Of a stretch of DNA of 64,000 nt, positions 47,413 to 55,890 are shown in pieces; within the stretch, counting starts at the first letter, position 1; each line of letters begins with the position of its first letter. This DNA is from Bradyrhizobium barranii subsp. barranii (GTDB lineage: Bacteria > Pseudomonadota > Alphaproteobacteria > Rhizobiales > Xanthobacteraceae), in assembly GCF_017565645.3 (NCBI RefSeq), contig NZ_CP086136.1, forward strand, positions 372,001-436,000, in the 5' to 3' direction. The position numbers and the translations under genes are program-made. The notes under the pieces were generated by a model. That model saw only the letters and a program-made list of their open reading frames with translations, ran no database searches and had not been told where the DNA came from.

Positions 47413-47530
47413 GCGTAAGCTCTGACGTTGCCGAGGTCGCGAAGCGTCCGAAGAACCGGCCAGGCAGCCGCGAGCGATCGTCGATGACGATGCGCGTGAC
47501 GGGGGCGAGGCTGGTCTGATCTGGAAACAT
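47402..47530 (-). CDS. Possible leader peptide upstream of leuC
   Basis: 42 codons starting at the ATG at 47530, with TATATT 7 bases before it, which would suit a leaderless transcript. The peptide begins MFPDQTSLAPVTRIVIDDRS and continues RLPGRFFGRF. It contains three leucines, not a run of them. Its stop falls inside a hairpin 75 bases before leuC. No function is known to me, and chance is possible. Confidence 0.35.
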   Translation of the reverse strand: MFPDQTSLAPVTRIVIDDRSRLPGRFFGRFATSATSELTRAA

Positions 47531-47599
47531 TCCAAGAATATATAGCAGGCCGATTTGGAAGCGCGAGTGCTTTGACGCGCACGGCTGACGCAACAAAAA

Positions 47600-47622
47600 A
47601 GCGCGGGGTTTTGCCCCGCGCT
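47600..47622 (-). terminator. Intrinsic terminator of the ffh-rplS operon
   Basis: A 9-bp perfect stem AGCGCGGGG / CCCCGCGCT with loop TTTTG, followed on the minus strand by TTTTTTGTTG. It lies 27 bases past the rplS stop. Confidence 0.92.
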
Positions 47623-47648
47623 CTCTAGAACTCGTCTGTAAACGGAGC

Positions 47649-48029
47649 TTACTCGTTGACGGCCTTGGCGTGCTCAGTCTTCTCGACGATGCGGGCCGAC
47701 TTGCCGCGAAGGTTGCGGAGGTAATAGAGCTTGGCACGACGCACCTTGCCGCGGCGCACCACCTTGATCGAGTCGATCATCGGGGAGAGCAGCGGGAACA
47801 CGCGCTCGACGCCTTCGCCATAGGAGATTTTGCGGACGGTGAAGCTCTCGTTGAGGCCGCCGCCGGAACGGCCGATGCAGACGCCTTCATAGGCCTGCAC
47901 GCGGGTGCGGTCGCCTTCGACGACCTTCACGTTGACGATCACGGTGTCACCGGGACCGAACTCCGGAATCTCCTTGCTGGCGGAGAGCTTGTCGAATTGC
48001 TCTTTTTCGAGCTGTTGGATCAGGTTCAT
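47649..48029 (-). CDS. rplS: 50S ribosomal protein L19
   Basis: 126 residues of the L19 family: [15 protein letters not shown] at the start, [46 protein letters not shown] and [19 protein letters not shown]. It sits at the interface of the two ribosomal subunits. It is the last gene of the ffh-rpsP-rimM-trmD-rplS operon and is followed by a strong terminator. Confidence 0.98.
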   Translation of the reverse strand: MNLIQQLEKEQFDKLSASKEIPEFGPGDTVIVNVKVVEGDRTRVQAYEGVCIGRSGGGLNESFTVRKISYGEGVERVFPLLSPMIDSIKVVRRGKVRRAKLYYLRNLRGKSARIVEKTEHAKAVNE

Positions 48030-48137
48030 GGGTAAATCTCCATCGGCGCGCCCAGCCGCAGGACGGGGGCTGCGCGAAATTCGTTGATCCAGCTATTGCG
48101 GATGTGGCCGCTCCTATAAGGCAAGCCGGAGCGTTTG

Positions 48138-48893
48138 TCACCCGTCTGTCTTGTTTTTTGGCGTTTTTTGGCGTCTGGCTCGATTCGGGGCTTTGGCCGG
48201 GATTTTGGCCCACAAATCAGGCCGCCGGGCCGCGGTCAGGGCCTCGGATTGTGCCCGCCGCCAGGCTGCAACCTTGGCGTGGTCGCCGGAGGTCAGGGTC
48301 TCCGGGATCGGAGCCCCCTCGAACAGCTGCGGACGGGTGTATTGGGGGTATTCGAGGAGGCCCTCCGAAAAGCTTTCCTCGGTTCCCGAGGCCTCCTTGC
48401 CCATCACGCCGGGCAGCAGCCGGACGCAGGCGTCGATCAGGGCCAGCGCGGCGATTTCGCCCCCGGACAGCACGTAGTCGCCGATCGAGACCTCCTCCAG
48501 GCCCCGTCCGTCGATCACCCGCTGGTCCACCCCCTCGAACCGTCCGCAGACGATCAGGGGACCCGGACCCTCGGCCAGCTCCACCACCCGGGCCTGGGTC
48601 AATGGCCGACCCCTCGGGCTCATCAGCAGTTTCGGCCGGTGCGGGCTGATCCCGGCGGCATCGATCGCCGCCGCCAGAACATCGGCCCGCAGCACCATGC
48701 CGGGTCCGCCGCCGGCCGGGGTGTCATCGACGCTCCGATGCCGGTCGGTGGCGGAAGCCCGGATGTCGCGCGCCTCGAGCTCCCAGAGCCCGCCAGCCAG
48801 CGCCCGGCCGGCCAGGCTCGCGCCGAGCGGCCCCGGAAACATCTCCGGAAACAGCGTCAGCACGGTCGCGCGCCAGGGTGAGGAGGTCGTCAT
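48138..48893 (-). CDS. trmD: tRNA (guanine-37-N1)-methyltransferase
   Basis: 251 residues. It has the SPOUT trefoil-knot motifs [13 protein letters not shown] near the N-terminus, [17 protein letters not shown] near 55, [16 protein letters not shown] and [15 protein letters not shown] near 135-150. It methylates N1 of G37 in tRNAs with SAM to prevent frameshifting. It is in the standard operon position between rimM and rplS. The C-terminal 25 residues are Lys/Arg-rich. Confidence 0.97.
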   Translation of the reverse strand: MTTSSPWRATVLTLFPEMFPGPLGASLAGRALAGGLWELEARDIRASATDRHRSVDDTPAGGGPGMVLRADVLAAAIDAAGISPHRPKLLMSPRGRPLTQARVVELAEGPGPLIVCGRFEGVDQRVIDGRGLEEVSIGDYVLSGGEIAALALIDACVRLLPGVMGKEASGTEESFSEGLLEYPQYTRPQLFEGAPIPETLTSGDHAKVAAWRRAQSEALTAARRPDLWAKIPAKAPNRARRQKTPKNKTDG

Positions 48894-48907
48894 TGCTTCC
48901 CGATCTC

Positions 48908-49040
48908 GTCGTCCCGGGGCGCGCGGAGCGCGAGCCCGGGACCCATAACCATCGCACTTCGTTTTGCGATGATCGAGGCTACCAGCTTAGCCAAAAAACC
49001 ACGGCCTGCGATTATGGGTCCCCGCCTTCGCGGGGACGAC
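48908..49040. repeat. Inverted repeat, family C, second copy, extending into rimM
   Basis: GTCGTCCCGGGGCGCGCGGA at the left and the right end CCCCGCCTTCGCGGGGACGAC enclose ACCCATAAC and ATTATGGGT. The right part (49012-49040) codes for the last residues and stop of RimM. Confidence 0.8.
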
Positions 49041-49581
49041 CCGTGGATAGGGCTTCGTCCTTGTCCTCACCCTCGATCTCCTGCGGCAGCGCGATCACGA
49101 CGCGGCCGCCTGTGAGATCGACTTCCGGCACCACCGCGTTTGTGAACGGCAGCAGCATCGTCGTGCCCTTTGCAGATCCTTTCGGCGGAGCGATCTCGAT
49201 GATGTCGCCGGCGCCGAAATTGTGGATCGCGAGCACGCGGCCGAGCGCGTCGCCGTCGGTGGTGACGGCGGCGAGCCCGATCAGGTCGGTGTGGTAATAT
49301 TCGTCCTCGTCGGTCGCGGGCAGCTTTTCGCGCGCGACGTAGAGCTCGATGCCGTTGAGGCGCTCGGCCTCATCGCGGGTCGTGACGCCCTTGAACGTCG
49401 CGACCAGATGATCCCTGGCCTCGCGCGCCTGCGCGACCTCGAACTGGCGCTTGCCGTCCTTGGACAGCAGCGGCCCGTAGCGTTTGATGGCAAAGGGATC
49501 TTCGGTGAAGGTCCACAGCTTGACCGCACCGCGCACACCATGCGCGGCGCCGATCCGCGCGACGCAGACGAGCTGAGACAT
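49012..49581 (-). CDS. rimM: Ribosome maturation factor RimM
   Basis: 189 residues. The N-terminal RimM domain starts [27 protein letters not shown], and the PRC-barrel part holds [32 protein letters not shown] and [22 protein letters not shown]. It binds S19 and helps mature the 30S head. The native fold should end near EIEGEDKDE; the last residues [10 protein letters not shown] are coded by a palindromic repeat, an apparent tail extension. Confidence 0.96.
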   Translation of the reverse strand: MSQLVCVARIGAAHGVRGAVKLWTFTEDPFAIKRYGPLLSKDGKRQFEVAQAREARDHLVATFKGVTTRDEAERLNGIELYVAREKLPATDEDEYYHTDLIGLAAVTTDGDALGRVLAIHNFGAGDIIEIAPPKGSAKGTTMLLPFTNAVVPEVDLTGGRVVIALPQEIEGEDKDEALSTGRPREGGDP

Positions 49582-49590
49582 CAGCTGGCC

Positions 49591-49694
49591 TCGTCCTTCG
49601 AGACGCCGCTTCGCGGCTCCTCAGGATGAGGAGATAGACCCTCATGCTGAGCAGCACGGCGTAAGCCGTGCGTCTCGAAGCATGAAGGCCCGGC
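49591..49694. repeat. Inverted repeat, family E (TCCTTCGAGACGCC type)
   Basis: TCCTTCGAGACGCCGCTTCG and the right part CGTGCGTCTCGAAGCATGAAG pair around CTCAGGATGAGG and CCTCATGCTGAG. It fills the rpsP-rimM gap. A related copy is at 58531-58659. Confidence 0.7.
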
Positions 49695-49706
49695 CATCGA
49701 AGCGAC

Positions 49707-50039
49707 TTAACCCTTCGCGGCGGCTTCGGCCTGCGCCTTGCGCTCCTTGCGCGGCACGGCCTTCTCAGGGTTGTTGCGCGCTTCGCGCTTCTTGATGCCG
49801 GCGGCGTCGAGGAAACGCGCCACGCGGTCCGACGGCTGCGCGCCCTTGGCGACCCAGGCCTTCACCTTGTCCATGTCGAGCTTGAGGCGGGCCTCGTTGT
49901 CCTTCGGCAGCAGCGGGTTGAAATAACCGAGACGCTCGATGAAGCGGCCATCGCGGGGAAAGCGCGAATCGGCGACGACGACGTGATAGACGGGGCGCTT
50001 CTTGGTGCCTGCGCGAGCGAGGCGGATAACGACGGACAT
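49707..50039 (-). CDS. rpsP: 30S ribosomal protein S16
   Basis: 110 residues: [42 protein letters not shown] is a textbook S16 start, followed by [18 protein letters not shown]. The last 25 residues form a Lys/Ala-rich extension typical of rhizobial S16. Second gene of the operon after ffh. Confidence 0.98.
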   Translation of the reverse strand: MSVVIRLARAGTKKRPVYHVVVADSRFPRDGRFIERLGYFNPLLPKDNEARLKLDMDKVKAWVAKGAQPSDRVARFLDAAGIKKREARNNPEKAVPRKERKAQAEAAAKG

Positions 50040-50124
50040 TTAGTTCTCCTTCGAAGTACAGTTTGTTCGGTTGATTGGTATTCCGCGTCGCGCGAGGTGC
50101 TTAGGATCCCTCGCGACGAATTCC

Positions 50125-51669
50125 TCATTTCTTCTTGCCCGGAAATCCGCCGAGGCCCGGCAGCGTCGGCTTGCCGCTCAGCCCGGTCAGTCCGGGAACG
50201 TTGGGCAGGCCGGTGCGCAGACCAGCGGGCAAATCCTTCGGCAGGCTGGGCAGACCTTGTCCGCCGCCTTGCATCTTCTCCTGCAACGCCTTCATCTCTT
50301 CCGGTGAGGGCGGCTTCATGCCACCGCCAAAGCCCATCGCCTGTGCGATGCCGGCGAGCGGGCCGCGCTTGCCCGAGCCCATGGCCTTCATCACGTCGGC
50401 CATGTTCCGGTGCATCTTGAGCAGCTTGTTGACCTGCTCGACGCTCTGGCCGCTTCCTGCGGCGATGCGCTTCTTGCGGCTGGCCTTGAGCAGGTCGGGA
50501 TGACGGCGCTCGTCGCGCGTCATGGAATCGATCACCGCGACCTGCCGCTTCAGGATCCTGTCGTCGATGCCGGCGGCCGCGATCTGGTTCTTCATCTTGG
50601 CGATGCCGGGCATCATGCCCATCAGCCCGCTGATGCCGCCCATGTTCGCCATCTGCAGCAGCTGCTCGCGCATGTCGTTGAGGTCGAACTGACCCTTGCG
50701 CATGCGCTCGGCGGTGCGCGCGGCCTTCTCGGCGTCGATATTGGCGGCGGCACGTTCGACCAGCGAGACCACGTCGCCCATGCCGAGGATGCGGCCGGCG
50801 ATACGATCGGGATGGAAATCTTCCAGCGCGTCGGTCTTTTCACCGGTGCCGATCAGCTTGATCGGCTTGCCGGTGACAGCGCGCATCGACAGCGCAGCGC
50901 CGCCTCGGCCGTCGCCGTCGACGCGGGTCAGCACGATACCGGTGAGGCCGACCCGCTGGTCGAAGGCGCGCGCAAGATTCACGGCGTCCTGGCCGGTGAG
51001 GCTATCGGCGACCAGCAGCACTTCATGCGGATTGGCGGCGGCTTTGATCGCCGCTGCTTCCGCCATCATGTCTTCGTCGAGCGTGGTGCGGCCGGCGGTA
51101 TCGAGCAGCACGACATCGTAGCCGCCAAGCTTGCCGGCCTCCAGCGCGCGCTTCGCGATCTGAGCCGGCTGCTGGCCGGCGACGATCGGCAGCGTCGGAA
51201 TGTCGAGATCGCGCCCGAGCACGGCCAGCTGCTCCATCGCCGCCGGGCGATAGATGTCGAGCGAAGCCATCAGCACCTTGCGCTTGTCGCGCTGGACCAT
51301 GCGGCGGGCGAGCTTTGCGGTGGTGGTGGTCTTACCGGAGCCTTGCAGGCCGACCATCATGATCGGAACCGGCGGCACGGAATTGATGTCGATGGTCTGG
51401 CTTTCGGCGCCGAGCGTGTTGATCAGCTCGTCATGGACGATCTTGACCACCATCTGGCCGGGCGTGACCGACTTGACGACGGTGGCGCCGATCGCCTGCT
51501 CGCGGACGCGCTCGGTGAAGCTGCGGACCACTTCGAGCGCGACGTCGGCCTCCAGCAGCGCGCGGCGCACCTCGCGCATCGCGGCGTCGACGTCCTTTTC
51601 GGTCAGCGCACCGCGCCCCGTCAGACGATCGAGAATGCCACCAAGCCGTTCCGACAGATTGTCGAACAA
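50125..51669 (-). CDS. ffh: Signal recognition particle protein Ffh
   Basis: 514 residues if started at the TTG at 51669, which gives the standard MFDNLSERLGGILDRLTGRG start; an ATG start in this frame would extend into a repeat and is unlikely. The NG GTPase domain has GLQGSGKTTTTAKLA near 105, DTAGRTTLDEDMM near 190 and TRVDGDGRGGAALS near 250. The Met-rich M domain follows from about 325. Ffh binds signal sequences and docks at FtsY, encoded 8 kb away. The C-terminal tail is Gly/Pro-rich. Confidence 0.96.
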   Translation of the reverse strand: MFDNLSERLGGILDRLTGRGALTEKDVDAAMREVRRALLEADVALEVVRSFTERVREQAIGATVVKSVTPGQMVVKIVHDELINTLGAESQTIDINSVPPVPIMMVGLQGSGKTTTTAKLARRMVQRDKRKVLMASLDIYRPAAMEQLAVLGRDLDIPTLPIVAGQQPAQIAKRALEAGKLGGYDVVLLDTAGRTTLDEDMMAEAAAIKAAANPHEVLLVADSLTGQDAVNLARAFDQRVGLTGIVLTRVDGDGRGGAALSMRAVTGKPIKLIGTGEKTDALEDFHPDRIAGRILGMGDVVSLVERAAANIDAEKAARTAERMRKGQFDLNDMREQLLQMANMGGISGLMGMMPGIAKMKNQIAAAGIDDRILKRQVAVIDSMTRDERRHPDLLKASRKKRIAAGSGQSVEQVNKLLKMHRNMADVMKAMGSGKRGPLAGIAQAMGFGGGMKPPSPEEMKALQEKMQGGGQGLPSLPKDLPAGLRTGLPNVPGLTGLSGKPTLPGLGGFPGKKK

Positions 51670-51717
51670 TGCCGTTGTCCCTTGTCCTGCTCGCGCAGGG
51701 TTGCCGCGTTCACCATT

Positions 51718-51819
51718 GTCATGCCCCGGCTCGACCGGGGCATCCAGTACGCCGCGGCACCTCGGTTCAGCCGAGCTGCCTCTGGGATACTGGATCGCCC
51801 GATCAAGTCGGGCGATGAC
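51718..51819. repeat. Inverted repeat, family G (GTCATGCCCCGGCTCGACCGG type)
   Basis: GTCATGCCCCGGCTCGACCG with inner GGCATCCAGTA pairs with the right part TACTGGATCGCCCGATCAAG and GGGCGATGAC. A second copy lies at 61028-61130. The rest of the ffh upstream gap, to 52116, shows no gene; it should hold the operon's promoter and that of the MBL gene. Confidence 0.8.
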
Positions 51820-52116
51820 CACTTCCTAAGCAAGCGATCTTCCAAACACCTTTGCGCCCGAGGGCGCACAGCGCTGTCGGGCGTTGGCCTCTGGCCTCCA
51901 GGGCCAGTGGGCGGGTCGAAAAGAAAGCCTTTCCGAGAAAGTGGCGGGGTTAAACGCCGCTCCCGCCCAAAAGTCAAGGAAAGTTAGGGTGCCGGGTGCC
52001 TTTGCCAGGGCAAGGCCCTGAGAATACGGAGCTTTTGGCGGCCGGTTCCTTTTGCCTGGGCTCCGCCCATATAGAAGACGATGACTTACCTCCGTTACCA
52101 TCCCTGAAGCCCGCTT

Positions 52117-53180
52117 GTGCCGATCACCCGCCGCCGCCTCTTTGGATCGCTCGCCGGTGGCGCCGCGCTGGTTGGTGTTCCGCCCCTCTGGATGTCCCGC
52201 ATGAAAACCTATGACGGCCCGGTCTCCGACCATTTTGACGGCCTGACCTTCTTCGATCCCGACGGGGCGCCGCCGAGATCGCTCGGCGAGGTGCTGCGGT
52301 GGCAATTAGGTGGCCGGGGGCAGCGCGCGGACTGGCCCGACTGGGTGCCCAACCCCTATGCCGACACGCCGCCGCAGCGCGTCGAGGGCGACAAGGTGCG
52401 GCTCTCCTTCGTTGGCCACGCCAGCTGGCTGATCCAGGCCGGCGGCCTCAACATCCTCGTCGATCCCGTCTGGTCCTCGCGGGTCTCGCCCGTCAGCTTT
52501 GCCGGACCGAAGCGGCACAACGATCCCGGTATCGCATTCGAGAAGCTGCCGAAAATCGACGTCGTGCTGGTCTCGCACGGTCATTACGATCATCTGGACA
52601 TCACGACATTGTCCCGGCTCGCAAAAAATTTTCGCCGCGCGTGGTGACGCCGCTCGGCAACGACGTAACGATGCGCAGCGCCGACTCCTCGATCAAGGCG
52701 GAGGTCTTCGATTGGCACGACCGCGTCGAGCTCGGCGGCGGCATCGCCGTGACGCTGGTGCCGACCCGGCACTGGTCGGCGCGCGGCATGTTCGATCGCA
52801 ACAAGGCGCTGTGGGCGAGTTTCGTGCTGGAGACGCCTGCGGGAAAAATCTACGTCGTCTGCGATTCCGGCTATGGCGACGGCGGGCATTTCCGCCGCGT
52901 CGCCGAGAAGCACGGGCCGCTGCGTCTGGCGATCCTTCCCATCGGCGCCTACGAGCCGCGCTGGTTCATGCGCGACCAGCACATGAATCCGGAAGACGCC
53001 GTGAAAGCGCTGGCCGATTGCGGCGCGCAAGCCGCGCTCGGACATCATCACGGCACGTTCCAGCTGACGGACGAAGCGATCGACGCGCCGGCGAAGGCGC
53101 TGGTCGAAGCGCTGGATGCCGCGAAGATTCCGCAGGAGCAGTTTGTGGCGATGCAGCCGGGGCAGGTGGTGGAGATCTGA
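52117..53180 (+). pseudogene. TAT-exported MBL-fold metallo-hydrolase, frameshifted at a poly-A run
   Basis: The GTG at 52117 begins a TAT signal (ITRRRLFGSLAGGAALVG). The MBL core follows: RLSFVGHASWLIQ, LVDPVWSSRVSP and the metal motif SHGHYDHLD near 150. The frame then reads LAKNFRRAW and stops at 52647. A second frame continues the same protein, KKFSPRVVTPLGND, TRHWSARG, VCDSGYGDGGHF and ALGHHHGTFQLTDE, to 53180. One missing A in the A-run at 52623-52628 would explain it. The whole protein resembles UlaG-like/NAPE-PLD-type hydrolases. Confidence 0.88.
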
Positions 53181-53200
53181 CTCCATCCACGTACACAACT

Positions 53201-53335
53201 GTGCCCCGGACGCAGCGCAGCGTCTCTTCGACGGTGCGCTGCAGAGCCGGGGCCCATGCAGCAGCACGTGCCGTTGGCTTTCTGGGTCCCGGCTCTGCGC
53301 AGCAGCGTTTCACGCTGCAGCGCGTCCGGGACACG
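53201..53335. repeat. Inverted repeat, family D, second copy
   Basis: GTGCCCCGGACGCAGCGCAG at the left pairs with GCAGCGCGTCCGGGACAC at the right; inner GCAGAGCCGGGGCCC pairs with GGGTCCCGGCTCTGC. It lies between the converging MBL and SIMPL genes. Confidence 0.8.
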
Positions 53336-53339
53336 AGAC

Positions 53340-54059
53340 TTACTTGCCCTCAGGGCGAATAATCGCCCAGCTCACATTCACCGTCACCGACAGCGTTTCC
53401 TCGCCCGGCGCGACTGCCGCGGGCGCCGCCATCGGCGCGGTCGCCATTCTTGCCTTGAACAGCGGCACCGGAGCGCCGCCCTCGGATACGCTGAGCGGCG
53501 AGCCGAGCGTGACGCCGGTGGCCTTGGCGTAGATCTCAGCCTTGCGGCGGGCGTCCACGACCGCCTGTTCGCGGGCGTCGTCGAGCAGCTTTGAGGCCTG
53601 CGTCACCTCGAAGGAGATGTTGCCGATGTCGTTGGCGCCGGCGCCGACCAGCGTGTCGATGATGCCAGCGACCTTGGTCACGTCGCGGATCTTCACGGTA
53701 ACGCGGTTAGAGGCGCGGAAGCCGACCACGGGCGAAGCGCCGGTGGATTTGTTCTGGCCGTATTGCGGCTGCAAGGACAGGCGCGAGGTCTGATAGTCCT
53801 TCTCGGCGATACCGGCGCCCTTCAGCGCCAGCAGCACCTTGCCCATCGCGGCGTTGTTGGCGTCGGAGGCTTCCTTCGCCGACTTGGCGTCGTTGGCGAC
53901 GCCGGCGTCGATCTGCGCGAGATCGGGCGCCGCGGAGATCGTGGCTTCGCCGCTCACCGAGATCGCGGAGGGAAAATCGTCCGCGCGTGCGGGCGTTGCC
54001 AGCAGCGTGGCGGCGACAGCGGCGGCAATAGACGTAAAAAGGACGGCAGGCTTCTTCAT
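53340..54059 (-). CDS. SIMPL domain (DUF541) exported protein
   Basis: 239 residues from the ATG at 54059. A signal peptide (KKPAVLFTSIAAAVAATLLATPARA) is followed by the SIMPL domain: ISVSGEATISAAPDLAQIDAGV near the start, YQTSRLSLQPQYGQN and FRASNRVTVKIRDVTKVAGIIDTLVGAGAND. Members are periplasmic or outer-membrane proteins of unknown mechanism, linked in some bacteria to oxidative stress. The upstream GyrI-like gene ends 5 bases away, suggesting an operon. Confidence 0.9.
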   Translation of the reverse strand: MKKPAVLFTSIAAAVAATLLATPARADDFPSAISVSGEATISAAPDLAQIDAGVANDAKSAKEASDANNAAMGKVLLALKGAGIAEKDYQTSRLSLQPQYGQNKSTGASPVVGFRASNRVTVKIRDVTKVAGIIDTLVGAGANDIGNISFEVTQASKLLDDAREQAVVDARRKAEIYAKATGVTLGSPLSVSEGGAPVPLFKARMATAPMAAPAAVAPGEETLSVTVNVSWAIIRPEGK

Positions 54060-54064
54060 CTCTC

Positions 54065-54808
54065 TCACTTCAATGGCACGAACACGTTGATCACGAGCTT
54101 GTCCTCGGCCGTCTTCAGGGGATCGGTGAGGTACTCCTCGATAAAGGTGTCCTTGGCTTCCAGCTTCTTGTCGTCGAGGTGATTGGTGATCGCCTCATAG
54201 GTGTTGTCCATGTTGTCGTAGGAGCCGCGATGGACGAATTTCAACGCCTTGCCTTCCGGCGATTTGCCGATGCTCATGTCCTTGGGCAGGTTCTTCGGGT
54301 CCTGCTCGACCGGGATCTCGGCCAGGAAGGTGAAGCCGGTGTCGTCGGTCGAGGTGTAGACGATCATCGAATTGCCGGCGGGCTTGATGCCCTGCTTGTC
54401 CAGCAGCGTGTTCAGCGCCTTGAAAGCGTCGATCAGCGTGTCGAAGGCCGAATCCCAATTGGCAGTGCCCTTGACCATCACGACCTTCTTCGGCTCGAGC
54501 GTGGTCTCCAGGCCAAAGGGATCGGCGGTCTGCACCGGGGCAGGTGTCGCGGCCGCAGCGGGCGGTGGGGCCGCCGGAGCGGGTGAGGGCGAAGCGCTGG
54601 CCGCAGGCGATGGCGCCGGAGAGGGCGCCGCCGCGGGCGCAGGTGCGGCACTTGCGGCCGGGGAGGGCGAGGCCGAAGGAGCCGGCGAGGGGCTGGCCGA
54701 CGCGGCGGGCGCCGGGCTCGGGGTCTGCGCCAGAGCGCCGGGCACGCCAAACGACATGGTCGCTGCCGGGATCAGCGCGAGCAGTGCGAGGCGACAAAAA
54801 CGATTCAT
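54065..54808 (-). CDS. Exported GyrI-like domain protein with Pro/Ala/Ser-rich linker
   Basis: 247 residues. Signal peptide MNRFCRLALLALIPAATMSF with cleavage near ALA-QT, then about 70 residues of Pro/Ala/Ser (SPAPAASASPSPAPSAS), then a GyrI-like small-molecule-binding domain from about 95 (LEPKKVVMVKGTANWDSAF, ALKFVHRGSYDNMDNTYEAI, FIEEYLTDPLKTAEDKLVI). This domain usually occurs in cytosolic regulators or as free proteins, so export is a notable feature. The ligand is unknown. It precedes the SIMPL gene with a 5-base gap. Confidence 0.88.
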   Translation of the reverse strand: MNRFCRLALLALIPAATMSFGVPGALAQTPSPAPAASASPSPAPSASPSPAASAAPAPAAAPSPAPSPAASASPSPAPAAPPPAAAATPAPVQTADPFGLETTLEPKKVVMVKGTANWDSAFDTLIDAFKALNTLLDKQGIKPAGNSMIVYTSTDDTGFTFLAEIPVEQDPKNLPKDMSIGKSPEGKALKFVHRGSYDNMDNTYEAITNHLDDKKLEAKDTFIEEYLTDPLKTAEDKLVINVFVPLK

Positions 54809-55014
54809 TCTATTCTCCCCAAGGGCTTATGCGCCAAGGCCTTACGTCCCCAAGGCCTTGAGCCGGCCGCGCGTCCCGGATTGCGCGAACCGTGCCGTTC
54901 TAACACGCGAGTGCCGAATTCGTCCCATGACAGATGCGTCATGGCTATGGCGGCAAATCACTGGCCAAGCCGCCAAGGATCGCCATATAAGGCAGGCGAA
55001 ATTCGGGACATTTC

Positions 55015-55890
55015 ATGAGCGCTCTGGCCAACCACGCATTTGCCAAGATGAACGGCATCGGCAACGAGATCGTTGTTGTCGACATGCGTGATTCCGCCGC
55101 GCCGGTGACGCCGGACGACGCCCGCGCGGTCGCGTCCGCGCCGGGCGGCGTGCCCTACGATCAGCTCATGGTGCTCCGGAAGCCGCGGTTCGACGGGACC
55201 GAGGCCTTCATCAGCATCTACAACAACGACGGCTCCGAGGCCGGCGCCTGCGGCAACGGCATGCGCTGCGTGGTGCGGCGCATCTTCGAGAAGACCGGGC
55301 AGACCACGGCAACGTTCGAGACCGCTGCGGGCTTGCTCAATTGCTGGCAGGGCCCGGCACCCGATCTCTATACCGTCGATATGGGCGCGCCAAAATTCGG
55401 CTGGCAGGACATTCCGCTGGCGGAAGAGTTTCGCGACACCCGCTACATCGAATTGCAGATCGGGCCGATCGACAATCCGATCCTGCATTCGCCCTCGGTG
55501 GTGAGCATGGGCAATCCGCATGCGATCTTCTGGGTCGAGGACGTCAACGCCTACGATCTCGAGCGTTTTGGTCCGCTGCTGGAAAATCATCCGATCTTCC
55601 CCGAACGTGCCAACATCACGCTCGCCCATATCGTCGATCCCCAGCACATCACGATCCGCACCTGGGAGCGTGGCGCGGGCCTGACCAGAGCTTGTGGTTC
55701 GGCGGCCTGCGCGACCGCGGTCGCTGCTGCACGGCTGAAGCGCACCGAGCGCAATGTCGAGATCACGCTGCCCGGCGGCAAGCTCGGGATCGAATGGCGT
55801 GAAAACGACGACCACGTGCTGATGACGGGCCCCGCGACCTTCGAATATGAGGGCTCCTTCGATCCGGCGCTGTTCGCGCCGGTCGGCTGA
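55015..55890 (+). CDS. dapF: Diaminopimelate epimerase
   Basis: 291 residues. The two active-site cysteines are in ACGNGMRC near 80 and [14 protein letters not shown] near 225; the start has [17 protein letters not shown]. It converts LL- to meso-diaminopimelate for lysine and peptidoglycan. Its stop codon overlaps the mtaB start by one base, indicating coupling. Confidence 0.97.
   Translation: MSALANHAFAKMNGIGNEIVVVDMRDSAAPVTPDDARAVASAPGGVPYDQLMVLRKPRFDGTEAFISIYNNDGSEAGACGNGMRCVVRRIFEKTGQTTATFETAAGLLNCWQGPAPDLYTVDMGAPKFGWQDIPLAEEFRDTRYIELQIGPIDNPILHSPSVVSMGNPHAIFWVEDVNAYDLERFGPLLENHPIFPERANITLAHIVDPQHITIRTWERGAGLTRACGSAACATAVAAARLKRTERNVEITLPGGKLGIEWRENDDHVLMTGPATFEYEGSFDPALFAPVG

Noticed and set aside
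51670..51822. ATG start for ffh at 51822
   Set aside because: The added residues are translated from a family G repeat; the TTG start gives the conserved MFDNLSERLGG N-terminus.
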